This document shows positions 48,251 through 57,916 of a stretch of 64,000 bases of DNA, in pieces (the first letter of the stretch is position 1; each line of letters starts with the position of its first letter). Source of the DNA: Apostichopus japonicus (taxonomy: Eukaryota > Echinodermata > Holothuroidea > Aspidochirotida > Stichopodidae). The stretch lies in assembly GCF_037975245.1 (NCBI RefSeq), contig NC_092576.1:14302611-14366610 (forward strand), given 5' to 3'. The notes under the pieces were generated by a model, which was not told the DNA's origin, did not search any database, and saw only the letters and a list, made by a program, of their open reading frames with translations. Position numbers and translations under genes: made by a program.

Positions 48251-50745
48251 CATACATACACACACCAGTGATTTCACTGGATACTAAAAATTGGCTTTGA
48301 ATAACTGTCATTAAGCCCGGGCGTATTACCCAAGTGCTATGATTGTACAGAGAGCACCCCTGGTGCTTTTGAATCTGACAATGTTACACAGAATAACCAC
48401 TCTTAATAGGCAAGCCAAGCCGTAAATAAGAAATGAATGTGTAGCAAATTGGTATGACAGATATATATATATGTAGATATATTGTTCATTCATCATTTAT
48501 AATGACCTTAATGCTTTGTTAAGGAAGTGTTAAAAAATGCCATTGTGCAAACAAAAAAAAGAGAATTTTATAAAACTATATTACCTCGGAATCTCCTATT
48601 GGTAGCAGACACCGTGGATAGAGCGAGCAAATACTCAGGTCTGCCATTGACCTGCTCAAATGTAAAGAATAAAAATTCCGAAAAGCGCGCTTTAGGGTTT
48701 CTCCTCGGCCGACGAATGCGGATATCTATTCCACTACCGGGCGTATTCCGCAAGGGTAACATACGAATATTAGGGATGGTCTCCGGGCCGTTTAAATATT
48801 GAATCCCTTGGTTTGGTTGGTCCGTGAAAATCAGTTGACGAAATGCTTTTCTCGATCTCCTCGGCGCAACTCCGTTAGGATTAAGAACATATATTTCTGA
48901 TTTGTCTGAAATGGATGAGAAAATGATAAAAGAAAAGAAAAGCCTTATCCAAGTTTGAAAATTGTTCCATTCATTTGGGTGGTAGACTAGTCCGTCCGTC
49001 CGTCCGTCCGTCCGTCCGTCCGTCCGTCCGTCCGTCCGTCCGTCCGTCCGTCCGTCCGTCCGTCCGTCCGTCCGTCCGTCCGTCCGTCCGTCCGTCCGTC
49101 CGTCCGTCCGTCCGTCCGTCCGTCCGTCCGTCCGTCCGTCCGTCCGTCCGTCCGTCCGTCCGCCCGCCCGTCCGTCCGCCCGCCCGCCCGCCCGCCCGCC
49201 CGCCCACCCACCCACCCGTCCGTCCATCCATCCGTCCGTCCACCCACCCACCCACCCACCCGTCCATCCACCCGTCCATCCACCCACCCACCCACCCATC
49301 CACCCGTCCATCCGTCCATCCATCCATCCATCCGTCCATCCATCCATCCATCCATCCATCCATCCATCCATCCATCCATCCATCCATCCATCCATCCATC
49401 CATCCATCCATCCATCCATCCATCCATTCATCCATCCATCCATCCTTACATCCATATATATCGTACTTACCATCATCGGTAATCCATGCAGAAATCTGTT
49501 GGGAGGTGTCAACATTAATGTTAGCATCATTTGCAAGGTCATTCAAAGTAACGTAGAATCTCTCCAAGTTTTCCGCAACCAAGTCGTCAAAAATTGCAAT
49601 TGTTACAACAGCCGAAAGGACGGCGACTCCGTTAACGCTACCAATGATGTTATCGGAAACAGGATTGTTGTTATCGTAGTCTTCGTCAGAGGTTCCAGCG
49701 GTGGCGGCGGCACCTTGGGCAGTGTCATCAGCGAAGGAAAACCCTATACAAGAGAAAAATACAGAGTAGAGGAGGTGGGGGGGGGGGGTTGGAGGATACA
49801 GTACAGATGTTAATGTAGTATTAGGCTGTGAAATTTCAAATTTTGCAATATTGCGTGTGACACATTATAACAGCAGTGAAATTAAGCCTATGACAAACAG
49901 CATATATAGGCCGTCATAACGAATGGTATAAGTTGAGTGTTTACACCGGATCAATACCAAACTTCCATTCATCAGATTTCTTATAGTCTCTTACTAAACG
50001 GTTTACTACTGGTTTGAAATATAGGAGAGTTTTTCTTTCTTTTTTTTTCCCTCTCTTTTTCTATTTTTCTCTTTACTTATTCGTGCTAAGAACATCCAGA
50101 ACTCGTAGCTTGGAATCAGGTTGTATAGTTGTAAAACTATAAGTTAAGTCGTTTACGTATGTTAACTGTCTACAGTACACAATGATACAGTATACTAACC
50201 ACACTGTGGGTACGGTGGAACATGAGTAGCGGTATGTTCCTTAACATGACTAAGAAGTCTATCTTTATAAACGTTTCGATGCAACTGTGTGGCACACGGA
50301 GGTGGAAACTACTGTAGGTAAGAAAGTCTGGAGGAAGCGAATAGAAGATTTTTCACCTGGTCCTCCGCCTCCGTCGCCACTGGTTTTAACTATTATAAAG
50401 TCGTGTAAGATACAAGACGATAAACCTTCGACTCTCGCCTTTTTTTAATATTTTTTTTGGGGGGGGGGCGGGGGTGGGGGCTTGGCTATACACCGAATCA
50501 TGTGTACATATTTCACAGCTTCTTCAGAAAAATGCAAAGCTATACTCGAACTCAGAGTTTTGATAAAATTTCGATAACTTTACCTAGAGTGTAATCGGCT
50601 TCGATGGGTACAACGGTATTCATATCGTCAATGTATTCCACGGTTATCTCGAGGTTAGTGCCCTCGGCGGCTGAAAAGGTCACACCAAGTGCCCGTATGG
50701 TAACTGGGGCGCCGGTACCTGGTCGAATAGGTGAATCATCAATAA

Positions 50746-50810
<65 letters not shown>

Positions 50811-52859
50811 GAGAATCGTAATGAGTTGGAAAATCAAGAACAGTGAAAAAACTTCCAGCCTCCACCGGGATTCGAACCCGGGCCTCCCGCCTTGTACGCG
50901 GACACCCTAACCAACTAGGCCATAGACGCTGATTGTATGTCCAGAGGTTCGAAACCGGTAAGGAAGGTCGTAATTCCACTGTAGGCGTTTGTCATCTGTA
51001 TCGAACATATACTAATTCTGTTTTGGTGACATATTTTGTCTTACTCTATAGAGATTAAACATGATGATAACCAACTCGCTAACCAATTCCAAAAGCCGGA
51101 TCTCGAAAGAGATACTTTGAACAGACTTTGTGTAACTTTTATCAGGGGGGGGGTAGCTATATTCTTCTTTCTTAGGGGTCCAATGCTTTGCTAGGTGGGC
51201 AGTTAAAACCTATATTATAAAAACAACACTGACAACTTTATTTGGGAGGAGGAAGAGAAGGCGGGGGGGGGGGGAGGAGAGGAAAGACAAATTCTTGGAG
51301 ACCTACACCTCCCTCCTGTGATTATGTCATTGATTGACAATTTTAATAGAGTAACTTTTAATCCATATTAGTCTTCATTTATTTGATTGTTTTAATGTCG
51401 TTCAGTCATTTTGCAGTTAGCCTACATGGTGAATGGAATTTTTGGAAAGTAGAATAAAAACATCAGAAGAAGACCCATACCGCTGTCAAGAACTAAAAAC
51501 GATGCTGTGCCAGTAGAAGTGTCGAGAGCGGATCTTGCAGTTCCAGTAATGGCGTAGACCTCTGTGGCCTCAAGTACCCGGTCGACGACGGTCCGGATAC
51601 TCACTGTCGACGACAGCGTATTAGCAGGTATGATGCACTGGTAGTTCGAGATCGGATCCGCATCGTAACCGTCCTCGGCGGTTGTAGTTGAAGGATCGAA
51701 GTCCAAGTCTGCATGTAAATTGTAGGACAAATTCCCGTTGATTATGAATTATGTTTATTTATACAACACCTTATTATATTCCGGCCATATGATTGGTCAA
51801 TTGCTCGTCGATTGCATGCAAATTCCGCTCTATTGCACGCTATGATGATAGAACCATGCATGCGTAATACTTTTTTGATAGCACTTTTTTTTTTCAATGG
51901 TATAAGAGAGCAGAGAAACCTGTCTGTTCAAAACAGTCTGTTGCATGAGTGCATTTTTCAACATGCAATTATATCCAAATTTGAAGGTGTTGTATAAAAC
52001 AAATAATGAATGGTTTCCGTTCGTGCAATAGTGCAAATATTTCATTCGTTTAAAGATGCAATTTGTTCCATTCAACGAGGCGCAGGAAACCATTCATTAG
52101 TTGTAGAATAATAAATAATAAACAATTAGTAACAAAAACCTAAAATGTTAAATATATAGAACCAATAAGGCAAAAATGTAAAAGCCTAAAGCAACAATAT
52201 GATAAAAACACGTACTAAACGATAATAAAAAGTAAACAAAAATAAGCCCAAAACATATATAATCAGAAGTATGTAACTAGTAAAATAGATTAAATCCTAG
52301 TCAATGTTTAAATATAAATATGTATTGGAACAGTATAAGACAAATATTGTAAAAGCCTAATACAGATAGTAATAAACACCCAATACTAAACAATAATAAA
52401 TAGAACCCTAAATGTAGTAAATACAAATGATGATAATAAAATGAACATATAAAAAAATAAAAAATAAAATAAAAGGAACGAGCATATGCACCCCTGCAAC
52501 CTCCGATGCACCCCCGTTACCTCCAATACACCCAAAGCTTCTTCCGAATCACACCTGACAGACTATGTAATATATTTTATTTGTAATATTTAGTTTTTCT
52601 GCATAAATCCATCTAAATTAGTTTAAGCAAATCAGCTATTGGATATCATTGGACAAATATCTAGTTTATGTTTTGTGGAACAGCACAGCATATAAAAATG
52701 TCAAACGATATTATAGCCGATTGAAATAACTGAAAACGAAGAAGAGGAATAAGTTACCAATGATTATTTCACGGTTTTCTGCCGTGGTTGAATAAGCACA
52801 TGCAACAACCATGTCTCCTCCTTCCGATATGGTTCCCGATGAAGTACTTAAGGTAATAG
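43587..52859 (-). CDS. Extracellular protein: Calx-beta, Ig-like and Tie-type EGF modules (5' partial, nine exons)
   Basis: Exons in transcript order: 52859-52758, 51708-51481, 50718-50584, 49743-49471, 48905-48585, 47870-47568, 45770-45627, 45456-45310, 43735-43587 (TAA). All junctions are phase 1 with GT/AG sites, the usual arrangement for shuffled extracellular modules; about 600 residues are seen. Exons 1-2 and 3-4 each form a Calx-beta-like unit (acidic EDGYDADP, then [30 protein letters not shown], then [20 protein letters not shown]). Exon 5 is unrecognised. Exon 6 looks Ig-like ([18 protein letters not shown]). Exons 7-9 hold EGF modules ([44 protein letters not shown]) resembling the Ig/EGF part of Tie receptors. 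No membrane segment or kinase is seen. The upstream start lies beyond 53 kb or outside the window. Confidence 0.82.
44298..44629. mobile_element. hAT-like MITE, family 3
   Basis: Terminal inverted repeats CATAGGCGTAGGAG / CTCCTACGCCTATG, flanked by CTCCATCT and CTCCTTCT (8 bp, one mismatch). The 332-bp body has a G run, a C run and TGCCCGAA words. It lies in the loop of the large inverted repeat. Confidence 0.85.
45310..45456 (-). CDS. Exon 8, FG-loop and EGF start
   Basis: Reads [40 protein letters not shown] and VGCQK. Similar in layout to the FG..C..C segment that links EGF modules in Tie receptors. Confidence 0.83.
45549..45602. repeat. (TA)n microsatellite
   Basis: Pure TA run about 25 bp from the exon 7 donor. 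Confidence 0.97.
45627..45770 (-). CDS. Exon 7, EGF-like
   Basis: Reads [20 protein letters not shown] then [20 protein letters not shown] and YAGPLCQH. Six cysteines after the first, in EGF order. The donor is followed by a (TA)n array. Confidence 0.87.
45910..47311. repeat. Large inverted repeat, right arm
   Basis: Reverse complement of the left arm with small indels. It sits inside an intron of the minus-strand gene, so its exon copy is antisense. Confidence 0.92.
46070..46212 (+). pseudogene. Inverted copy of the terminal EGF exon
   Basis: Preceded by acceptor CCGTTTTTAG; reads [20 protein letters not shown] then [20 protein letters not shown], then CQVINDM and a stop. The EGF cysteines are kept, but the end differs from the minus-strand original (DPAIADK). 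No neighbouring plus-strand exons are seen. Confidence 0.8.
47568..47870 (-). CDS. Exon 6, Ig-like domain
   Basis: Reads [64 protein letters not shown]. Strand pattern and a central Trp suggest an Ig fold, although the canonical cysteine pair is absent. Confidence 0.8.
47990..48310. repeat. Complex (TA)n / (CATA)n / (CA)n array with SINE remnant
   Basis: Alternating TATA, CATACATA and CACACA blocks to 48,262, then 48 bp related to the 5' part of SINE family C (TTGGCTTTGAATAACTGTC). It falls in the intron between exons 5 and 6. Confidence 0.9.
48585..48905 (-). CDS. Exon 5, domain not recognised
   Basis: A 107-codon exon: [60 protein letters not shown]. It is Arg-rich with alternating hydrophobic residues, probably a beta-rich domain. 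Confidence 0.8.
48990..49446. repeat. Tetranucleotide array grading from CCGT to CCAT
   Basis: About 114 units: (CCGT)n to 49,160, mixed CCGC/CCAC/CCGT in the middle, then (CCAT)n. It translates to VRPS/IHPS or DGWM/TDGR in all frames; these frames are not genes. Confidence 0.97.
49471..49743 (-). CDS. Calx-beta unit 2, second half
   Basis: Reads [20 protein letters not shown] to [20 protein letters not shown] and ISAWITDD. The donor GATGATG|GTAAGT is followed within 30 bp by a (GGAT)n array. Confidence 0.88.
49780..50583. other. Intron 3, nothing recognised
   Basis: Two G runs (near 49,778 and 50,460) and AT-rich sequence; no exon or element with ends. Confidence 0.5.
50584..50718 (-). CDS. 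Calx-beta unit 2, first half
   Basis: Reads [20 protein letters not shown] then [20 protein letters not shown] and DYTLG. A (TA)n tract and a SINE lie just upstream of the acceptor. Confidence 0.85.
50747..51128 (-). repeat. tRNA-derived SINE, family B, with (TA)n tail
   Basis: Reverse of the copies at 18.9-19.6 kb. B box GGTTCGAATCC and A box TGGCCTAGTTGG are intact; the (TA)n at 50,747-50,809 is its tail. It sits about 30 bp from the exon 3 acceptor. Confidence 0.88.
51481..51708 (-). CDS. Calx-beta unit 1, second half
   Basis: Reads [20 protein letters not shown] to [20 protein letters not shown] and SFLVLDSG; the Asp-rich turn and the final beta strand fit Calx-beta. Confidence 0.85.
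51720..52750. other. Intron 1, nothing recognised
   Basis: AT-rich DNA with no exon or repeat ends that I can define. Confidence 0.5.
52758..52859 (-). CDS. Calx-beta unit 1, first half
   Basis: Reads [20 protein letters not shown] then [14 protein letters not shown]. The phase-1 acceptor implies an upstream exon. It is separated from further sequence by (TA)n tracts. Confidence 0.75.
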
Positions 52860-52966
52860 CTGTGGATAAAGAAACAAAGAATAGAAGAATGGAAGTGAAT
52901 GTATACTGTGTGTGAAATGTGGACTTTTCGTAACATGTATTGGGCATATTAGTATATATCTAGTAA

Positions 52967-52967
<1 letters not shown>

Positions 52968-53058
<91 letters not shown>

Positions 53059-53099
53059 TTACATATATATATGTGGATATATGTATATATATATACATT

Positions 53100-53164
<65 letters not shown>
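52968..53164. repeat. (TA)n array with CATA interruptions
   Basis: Nearly 200 bp of TA with a short ACATTTACATATATGTGG-like interruption. Confidence 0.97.
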
Positions 53165-53170
<6 letters not shown>

Positions 53171-53328
53171 GTAGCCTTGGCTTATTACTTCTCGTACAGT
53201 ATGTAGGCCAAGGCATAGTATAAGGCTTGCACTACTACAGTACTAGTACTACTTAGAGTAGGCTACGCCTAAGTTAGGCAAGGGTATTATGGCATGCTTA
53301 AAGGCATTGAACGCTCGCCCCAAACGGT

Positions 53329-53605
53329 TGCCGGACAAATACCCCCCGGACAAATACCCCCCGGACATATACCCCCCGGACTCATACCCCCGGGACAAGT
53401 ACCCCCCGGACAATCACCCCCCGGACAAAAAACCCCGAGGACGAATACCTCCGAGGACAACTACCCCCCGGACAAATACCCCCCGGACATACACCACCGA
53501 GGACAAATACCCCCGAGGATAAGTACCCCCCAGACAACTACCCCCGGGACAACTACCCCCGGACATACATCAACGAGGACAAATACCCCCGAGGACAATT
53601 AACCC
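53329..53605 (+). repeat. Minisatellite of CCGGACAAATACCCCC units
   Basis: About 18 units of 15-16 bp with variants (GAGGACAACTACCCC). The array at 63,205-63,510 is the same unit in the opposite orientation. Confidence 0.93.
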
Positions 53606-54251
53606 CACCCCCAGCAATTACCTCCGGGAAAACTCTACCCGCACAAATACACCAGCACAGATTCCTCACCCAGGTTACTACCCGAACTAAACCAGAATAC
53701 GCCCAGCCCCCCCCCCCCCCTCTACGAGCCCGTTAACCAAGCGGACCTTTAGCTGGTGAACTACGTAGTACGAAAGCCCATTAGGGCCATGAAAGACAAT
53801 TTTCTTAATCTGGTATATCAGATTATTTTTCTGATATATCAGATTATTATTCTGATATGAAACGTTTTTATAACTAGGGAAAATTAAATTGATTTCTTAG
53901 ATTATCATCATTCTTTTTGCAAACAGAATGACCAGAGAATAGGTTTTTTCAAATGGTACTGACGTCGTGGTCTCAAGCCTCTTTCTTTACTTATGTTTCA
54001 TAAAATCGTACATACTATTATGAAACCTTACAGGCAATTCTGTTGGTGTAACGGGCTACACCGTAACCGGGTTTGACTATGATAGCCCAGCGGTCCATGA
54101 AACAATGCATGGGGGTATGGATGATGATCATGCACACTAAACTAGAGGGGTGGACCGTGGTTGTGCTTGCCCCGCCCCTCCCTTCTGCTCCTCCCATCCT
54201 AAAATGGCGTGCACTTACAGGAAAAAATAGCTTAGAATAAGCAAAACAAGA
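53606..54251. other. Intergenic, no gene seen
   Basis: Contains a C run (53,709) and a small nested palindromic stretch at 53,813-53,862 built from ATATCAGATTATT and TCTGATAT. Confidence 0.5.
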
Positions 54252-54506
54252 GGAGCGTGGAGGCCGAGTGGCTAATGCTTTTGTTTTATATATAATCCTG
54301 TTATGTTGTGTCCTTGGGCAAGGCACTTTTATCTCGACTGCCCCTATCCATTCAGGTGTATAAATGGGTACCTGTGAGGTAACTAAGCTGTGTGCGCTGG
54401 ATTCTCAGCAGCCAGCCTGATGACCAGGGATTCAAAGTGCTCTGAGATGGCTGTGCCATATAAAGCGCTATACAAAAACTAACATAACATAACAAATCAT
54501 CAAGTA
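54252..54506 (+). repeat. tRNA-derived SINE, family D
   Basis: Body shares GTGTCCTTGGGCAAG, TAAATGGGTACCTGTGAG and AAAGCGCTATA with the copy at 35,404. The tRNA-like head (GTGGAGGCCGAGTGGCTAA) keeps the A box but has lost the B box. Confidence 0.85.
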
Positions 54507-56399
54507 AAATTACTCAGAAGAAAACTTGAAAATGGTAAGCCGCAATAAGCCTGAATTGTTCGGAGATTAATAATACAGAATAGTGTCACTATAACAAATA
54601 GTAAATTAATAGTTACCAGGCGCGTATCCAGGGGGCGTTGGGGGCGCGCGCCCCCCGGGTAAGGAAAAGAGGAGAGAAAAAAAGAGAAGAAAAAAGGGAA
54701 AAAGAGGGAGAAAAAAGAAAAGGAGGAGAGGAAGGAAGGGAAAAGAAAAAGAAGAAAGAGAGAAAAAGGAGAAAAGGAGGAAGTAGAAGATAAACGCCAA
54801 GACCTCGGGAAGAGAAAGAGGAACAGTCATAATTACAGCGCTGATCCCTATTATATACACAGGGTAGCCAGTGACAGATCGAAGATTACAGAGGGGACGT
54901 GCGCCTCACCCTACCCCTTACACCGACAACTCCATTTTTAGCTCATACCAGCATGCTGGTGTGAGCTATTGTTACAGTGCGGCGTCTATCACTCTATCCG
55001 TCAACAATTGGTAAAACCGCTCCCACTCACACAGTATTTAATGGAATTTCATGAAACTTGGACCATTGGGTATAGGGCCATCAGAGATGGTCCGAAATTG
55101 GGGTCAATGGTCACCCGTGGGCCGTAATGGGCCATTTTGTGGAAATACGCAAAATGCTTCTTCTCCTACAGATTCCATGGTACAATGTTGAGGGTTTGTC
55201 ACGATAGTACTATGGAAGTTTTACCTTCAGGGTGTTCATGAATTTGAGATCAAAGATCAACTAGGGGTCTTTTGTGGCCCGGGCCGCCGCCCTATATTTT
55301 CAAATTGCTCCTGTTCGTACAGTGTATGGCCAGTTATAATGAAACTTGGTCACAACGTTCCTCGGGATGAGGGTTATGAGGGGTGTTCGGAAAATTGAGG
55401 TCAAATGTCATTTAGGGGGTCATCAGGGGTCATTCTTTGTAATATTTTCAAATATCTCAATCTCCTCAAGATTTTGATGGATCATATTCAAAGTTGAACT
55501 GATGATTGTTGGATTGTGTATGAATAAGATGATGCCTAATAATTTTTGGTCAAAAGTTAATTAATTACAATGAATCCCCATTGTTTAAAAAAATCTGAGC
55601 CTTCACCTTTTGCCAAAGCTCCTTTAATTTGTCTCCCAGTTTCTGCAGTGTTTGTTGACATTTGTGGTTAAGCTCTGCAGAGGCTGTTAGTGGAATTAAA
55701 GCAGGACTGGGAGTTGTTATTAACTGTTGAACTGTAAGCATGAGAGCCCTATAGCCAATCAGCACTTGCCGATTCTTAGAAGTCTTTGAGCCTGAGGTAT
55801 GTAGGCAGCCAGCCAAAAATTTTGGCAAGAAGTGCTTCAGTATGGAACGCGAAAAGGGCAACCATATTTCGTTGTCTAAACTAAGTTTGTTGTAGTCTAA
55901 ACTAAAGTTGTTGCTGCTGTTTTACCACGTTGTTGCTCAAACTCACGTTGTTATTTTAACTTCCGTTGTCTAAACATACGTCATTGTCTAAACTTACGTT
56001 GTTGCTATCGGCGCTGTTCAAAATTGCTCAACCGCGTAATGTAAACCAGAATGCAAAATGCATTGAGGTTTCGATGACTTCAGTACACTAGAAAGGTGTT
56101 AGTATAAGCAGAACTAGCTGTTACTATAGAAATGGCCCGAACCACCATTTTGATACATTAAATAAACACAGGTCAGTCTATTGTACGTGGCTATACACAC
56201 CTGCACCAAAAACAATAGGGGTCTTGGAGGTCCAAGTCCATTTGGAGTCACCAAACGCAAACTTGTGGAAACCTTGTTTTATAAGCTACCGTATCTCCCA
56301 CAGCCAGCCTATCAGATAACATGTGCGTTAGTACAACTCATACGAATAGGAGGCTGCACGGTAAACAACTTTTAAAATGTTATAATGTTATACTTATAG

Positions 56400-56618
56400 G
56401 CTATGCATATACGCTGTGAATGTCGGAAATCAAGTACAACGTCGAGTGTCTAGACAAAGTACCAGCATAAAAATACTGCATTTTTAAACTGATTTCATTG
56501 AGCCCCTCCAACAATGTGTAGAGATAATCTGGGAATGTCGGTAATCAAGTAAAACGAGTGTCGAGACAAAATGCCAGCATAAAATACTGTACTTAAAATT
56601 GAATTATTGAACCATTAC
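56400..56618 (+). repeat. Tandem unit left of the inner family 4 insertion
   Basis: Contains CGAGTGTCTAGACAAAGTAC and TTGAGCCCCTCCAACAATGT; it recurs at 58,630-58,815, where the sequence runs on into ATTACATGATGTCTGG without an insertion. Confidence 0.85.
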
Positions 56619-57099
56619 CAGGTGCGTATCCAGGGGGGGGCGTTGGGGGCGCGCGCCCCCCGGGTAAGGAAAAGAGGAGAGAAAAAAAGAGAAGAAAAAA
56701 GGGAAAAGGAGGGGGAAAAAAGAAATGGAGGAAAGGAAGGAAGGGAAAAGAAAAAGAAAAAAGAGAGAAAAAGGAAAAAAGGAGGGAGTAGAAGATAGCC
56801 AAGACCTCGGGAAGAGAAGAGGAACAGTCATAGTTAAAGCGCTGATCCCTATAATATACACAGGGTAGCCAGTGACAGATCAAGGATTACGGAGGGGGTG
56901 TGCGCCTCACCCTACCCCTTACACCGACAACTCCATTTTTGACGTTTCCATTTTTCCTCTCTCACTAATGTATCTATATAAATACTATATATGGTCTATC
57001 ATAACGCGTGTGTGTGTATGGACGCCTTAAGCAATTGTACAATTGTGCTATATGGAACCAACTGTGGCTGGTCTTGAACTCAACCGAGTCGTCGGGGTA

Positions 57100-57357
57100 C
57101 ATGACGCATTTCGGGAAGGGGGCGACCGCCCCCCCCCCCCCGAGCAAATTTTCTTTATGACATCGCTAGTAATTTCAAAATAGACAATGCTTAGATGCAA
57201 CTTACAAGGCCTGGGAAGTGTCATTTCCAGCGATCTGGGAGGCATTTTCGGCCAAAATTTTCCTTGTACGCTTCGCGCCAAACCATGGTGGCGCTTCGCT
57301 TAGATAGTTTGCCTACAGGCTTCGCCCCTCCCTTGGCAATTACTCGCTACACGCCTG
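57100..57357. mobile_element. MITE family 1 inside the inner transposon
   Basis: Body GATCTGGGAGGCATTTTCGG, CGCTTCGCGCCAAACCATGG and the end TCGCTACACGCCTG. Its counterpart in the outer element is 61,155-61,404. Confidence 0.75.
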
Positions 57358-57462
57358 TTCGAATTTGTAAAGCAAAGAGCAGATAAAACATCATATCAGT
57401 GAGCATTGAAATGCATGTTCCACGACGAACAGCCTCAAAAACTGTCTATGTGTGTAGTTCAA

Positions 57463-57916
57463 GGCGTAGGAGCCCAATTGGATTTGGGGGCTGTAATGAC
57501 TTGCCCGAAAAAAAAGCCAAAATTTTTCGCGCGCAAAGCGCGCGTTCAACATATCAATGCATACAATATCATATAAGCAAGCATCGGTCATTACAGTGCA
57601 TAGCATCGTGTACCTTACGGTCCGTCAAAGTTGCAGAGTATACCGATGCTATGTAAACAACCAAATGTCTTATGTAGATGGAGAAAAATCATACAGATCC
57701 ATTTATGTCAAAACTCTTTTACAGTAGTAATGTCGGCCAAGCTTACAACTTTATTTTAATTACCAAGGAGATCCATTTTTAAGCTATTCGTTGCCATTTA
57801 TTTTTCTTCCAGTAGGTGCCTGAAAAAGATGGGGAAAAATTTGGTTGTGGGTTAGGGGTTGGGGAGGGGGGGGGGGGGCTGCAGCCACCGCCTCCTACGG
57901 GACCTACGCCTATGTG
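57463..57916. mobile_element. MITE family 3 inside the inner transposon
   Basis: Ends CAAGGCGTAGGAG and CCTACGCCTATG; TGTGTAGT lies on both sides (one base off on the left). It has G/C runs and TGCCCGAA words. Confidence 0.75.

Noticed and set aside
48568-49582. Open frames of 200-320 codons rich in DGWM/TDGR or VRPS/IHPS
   Set aside because: They are translations of the tetranucleotide array; only the part inside 48,585-48,905 is a real exon.
54606-54860. Hydrophobic Phe/Ser/Leu-rich frames at 54.6 and 56.6 kb
   Set aside because: Antisense of the purine-rich (GAAAA)n-like stretch in family 4 ends, present in both copies.
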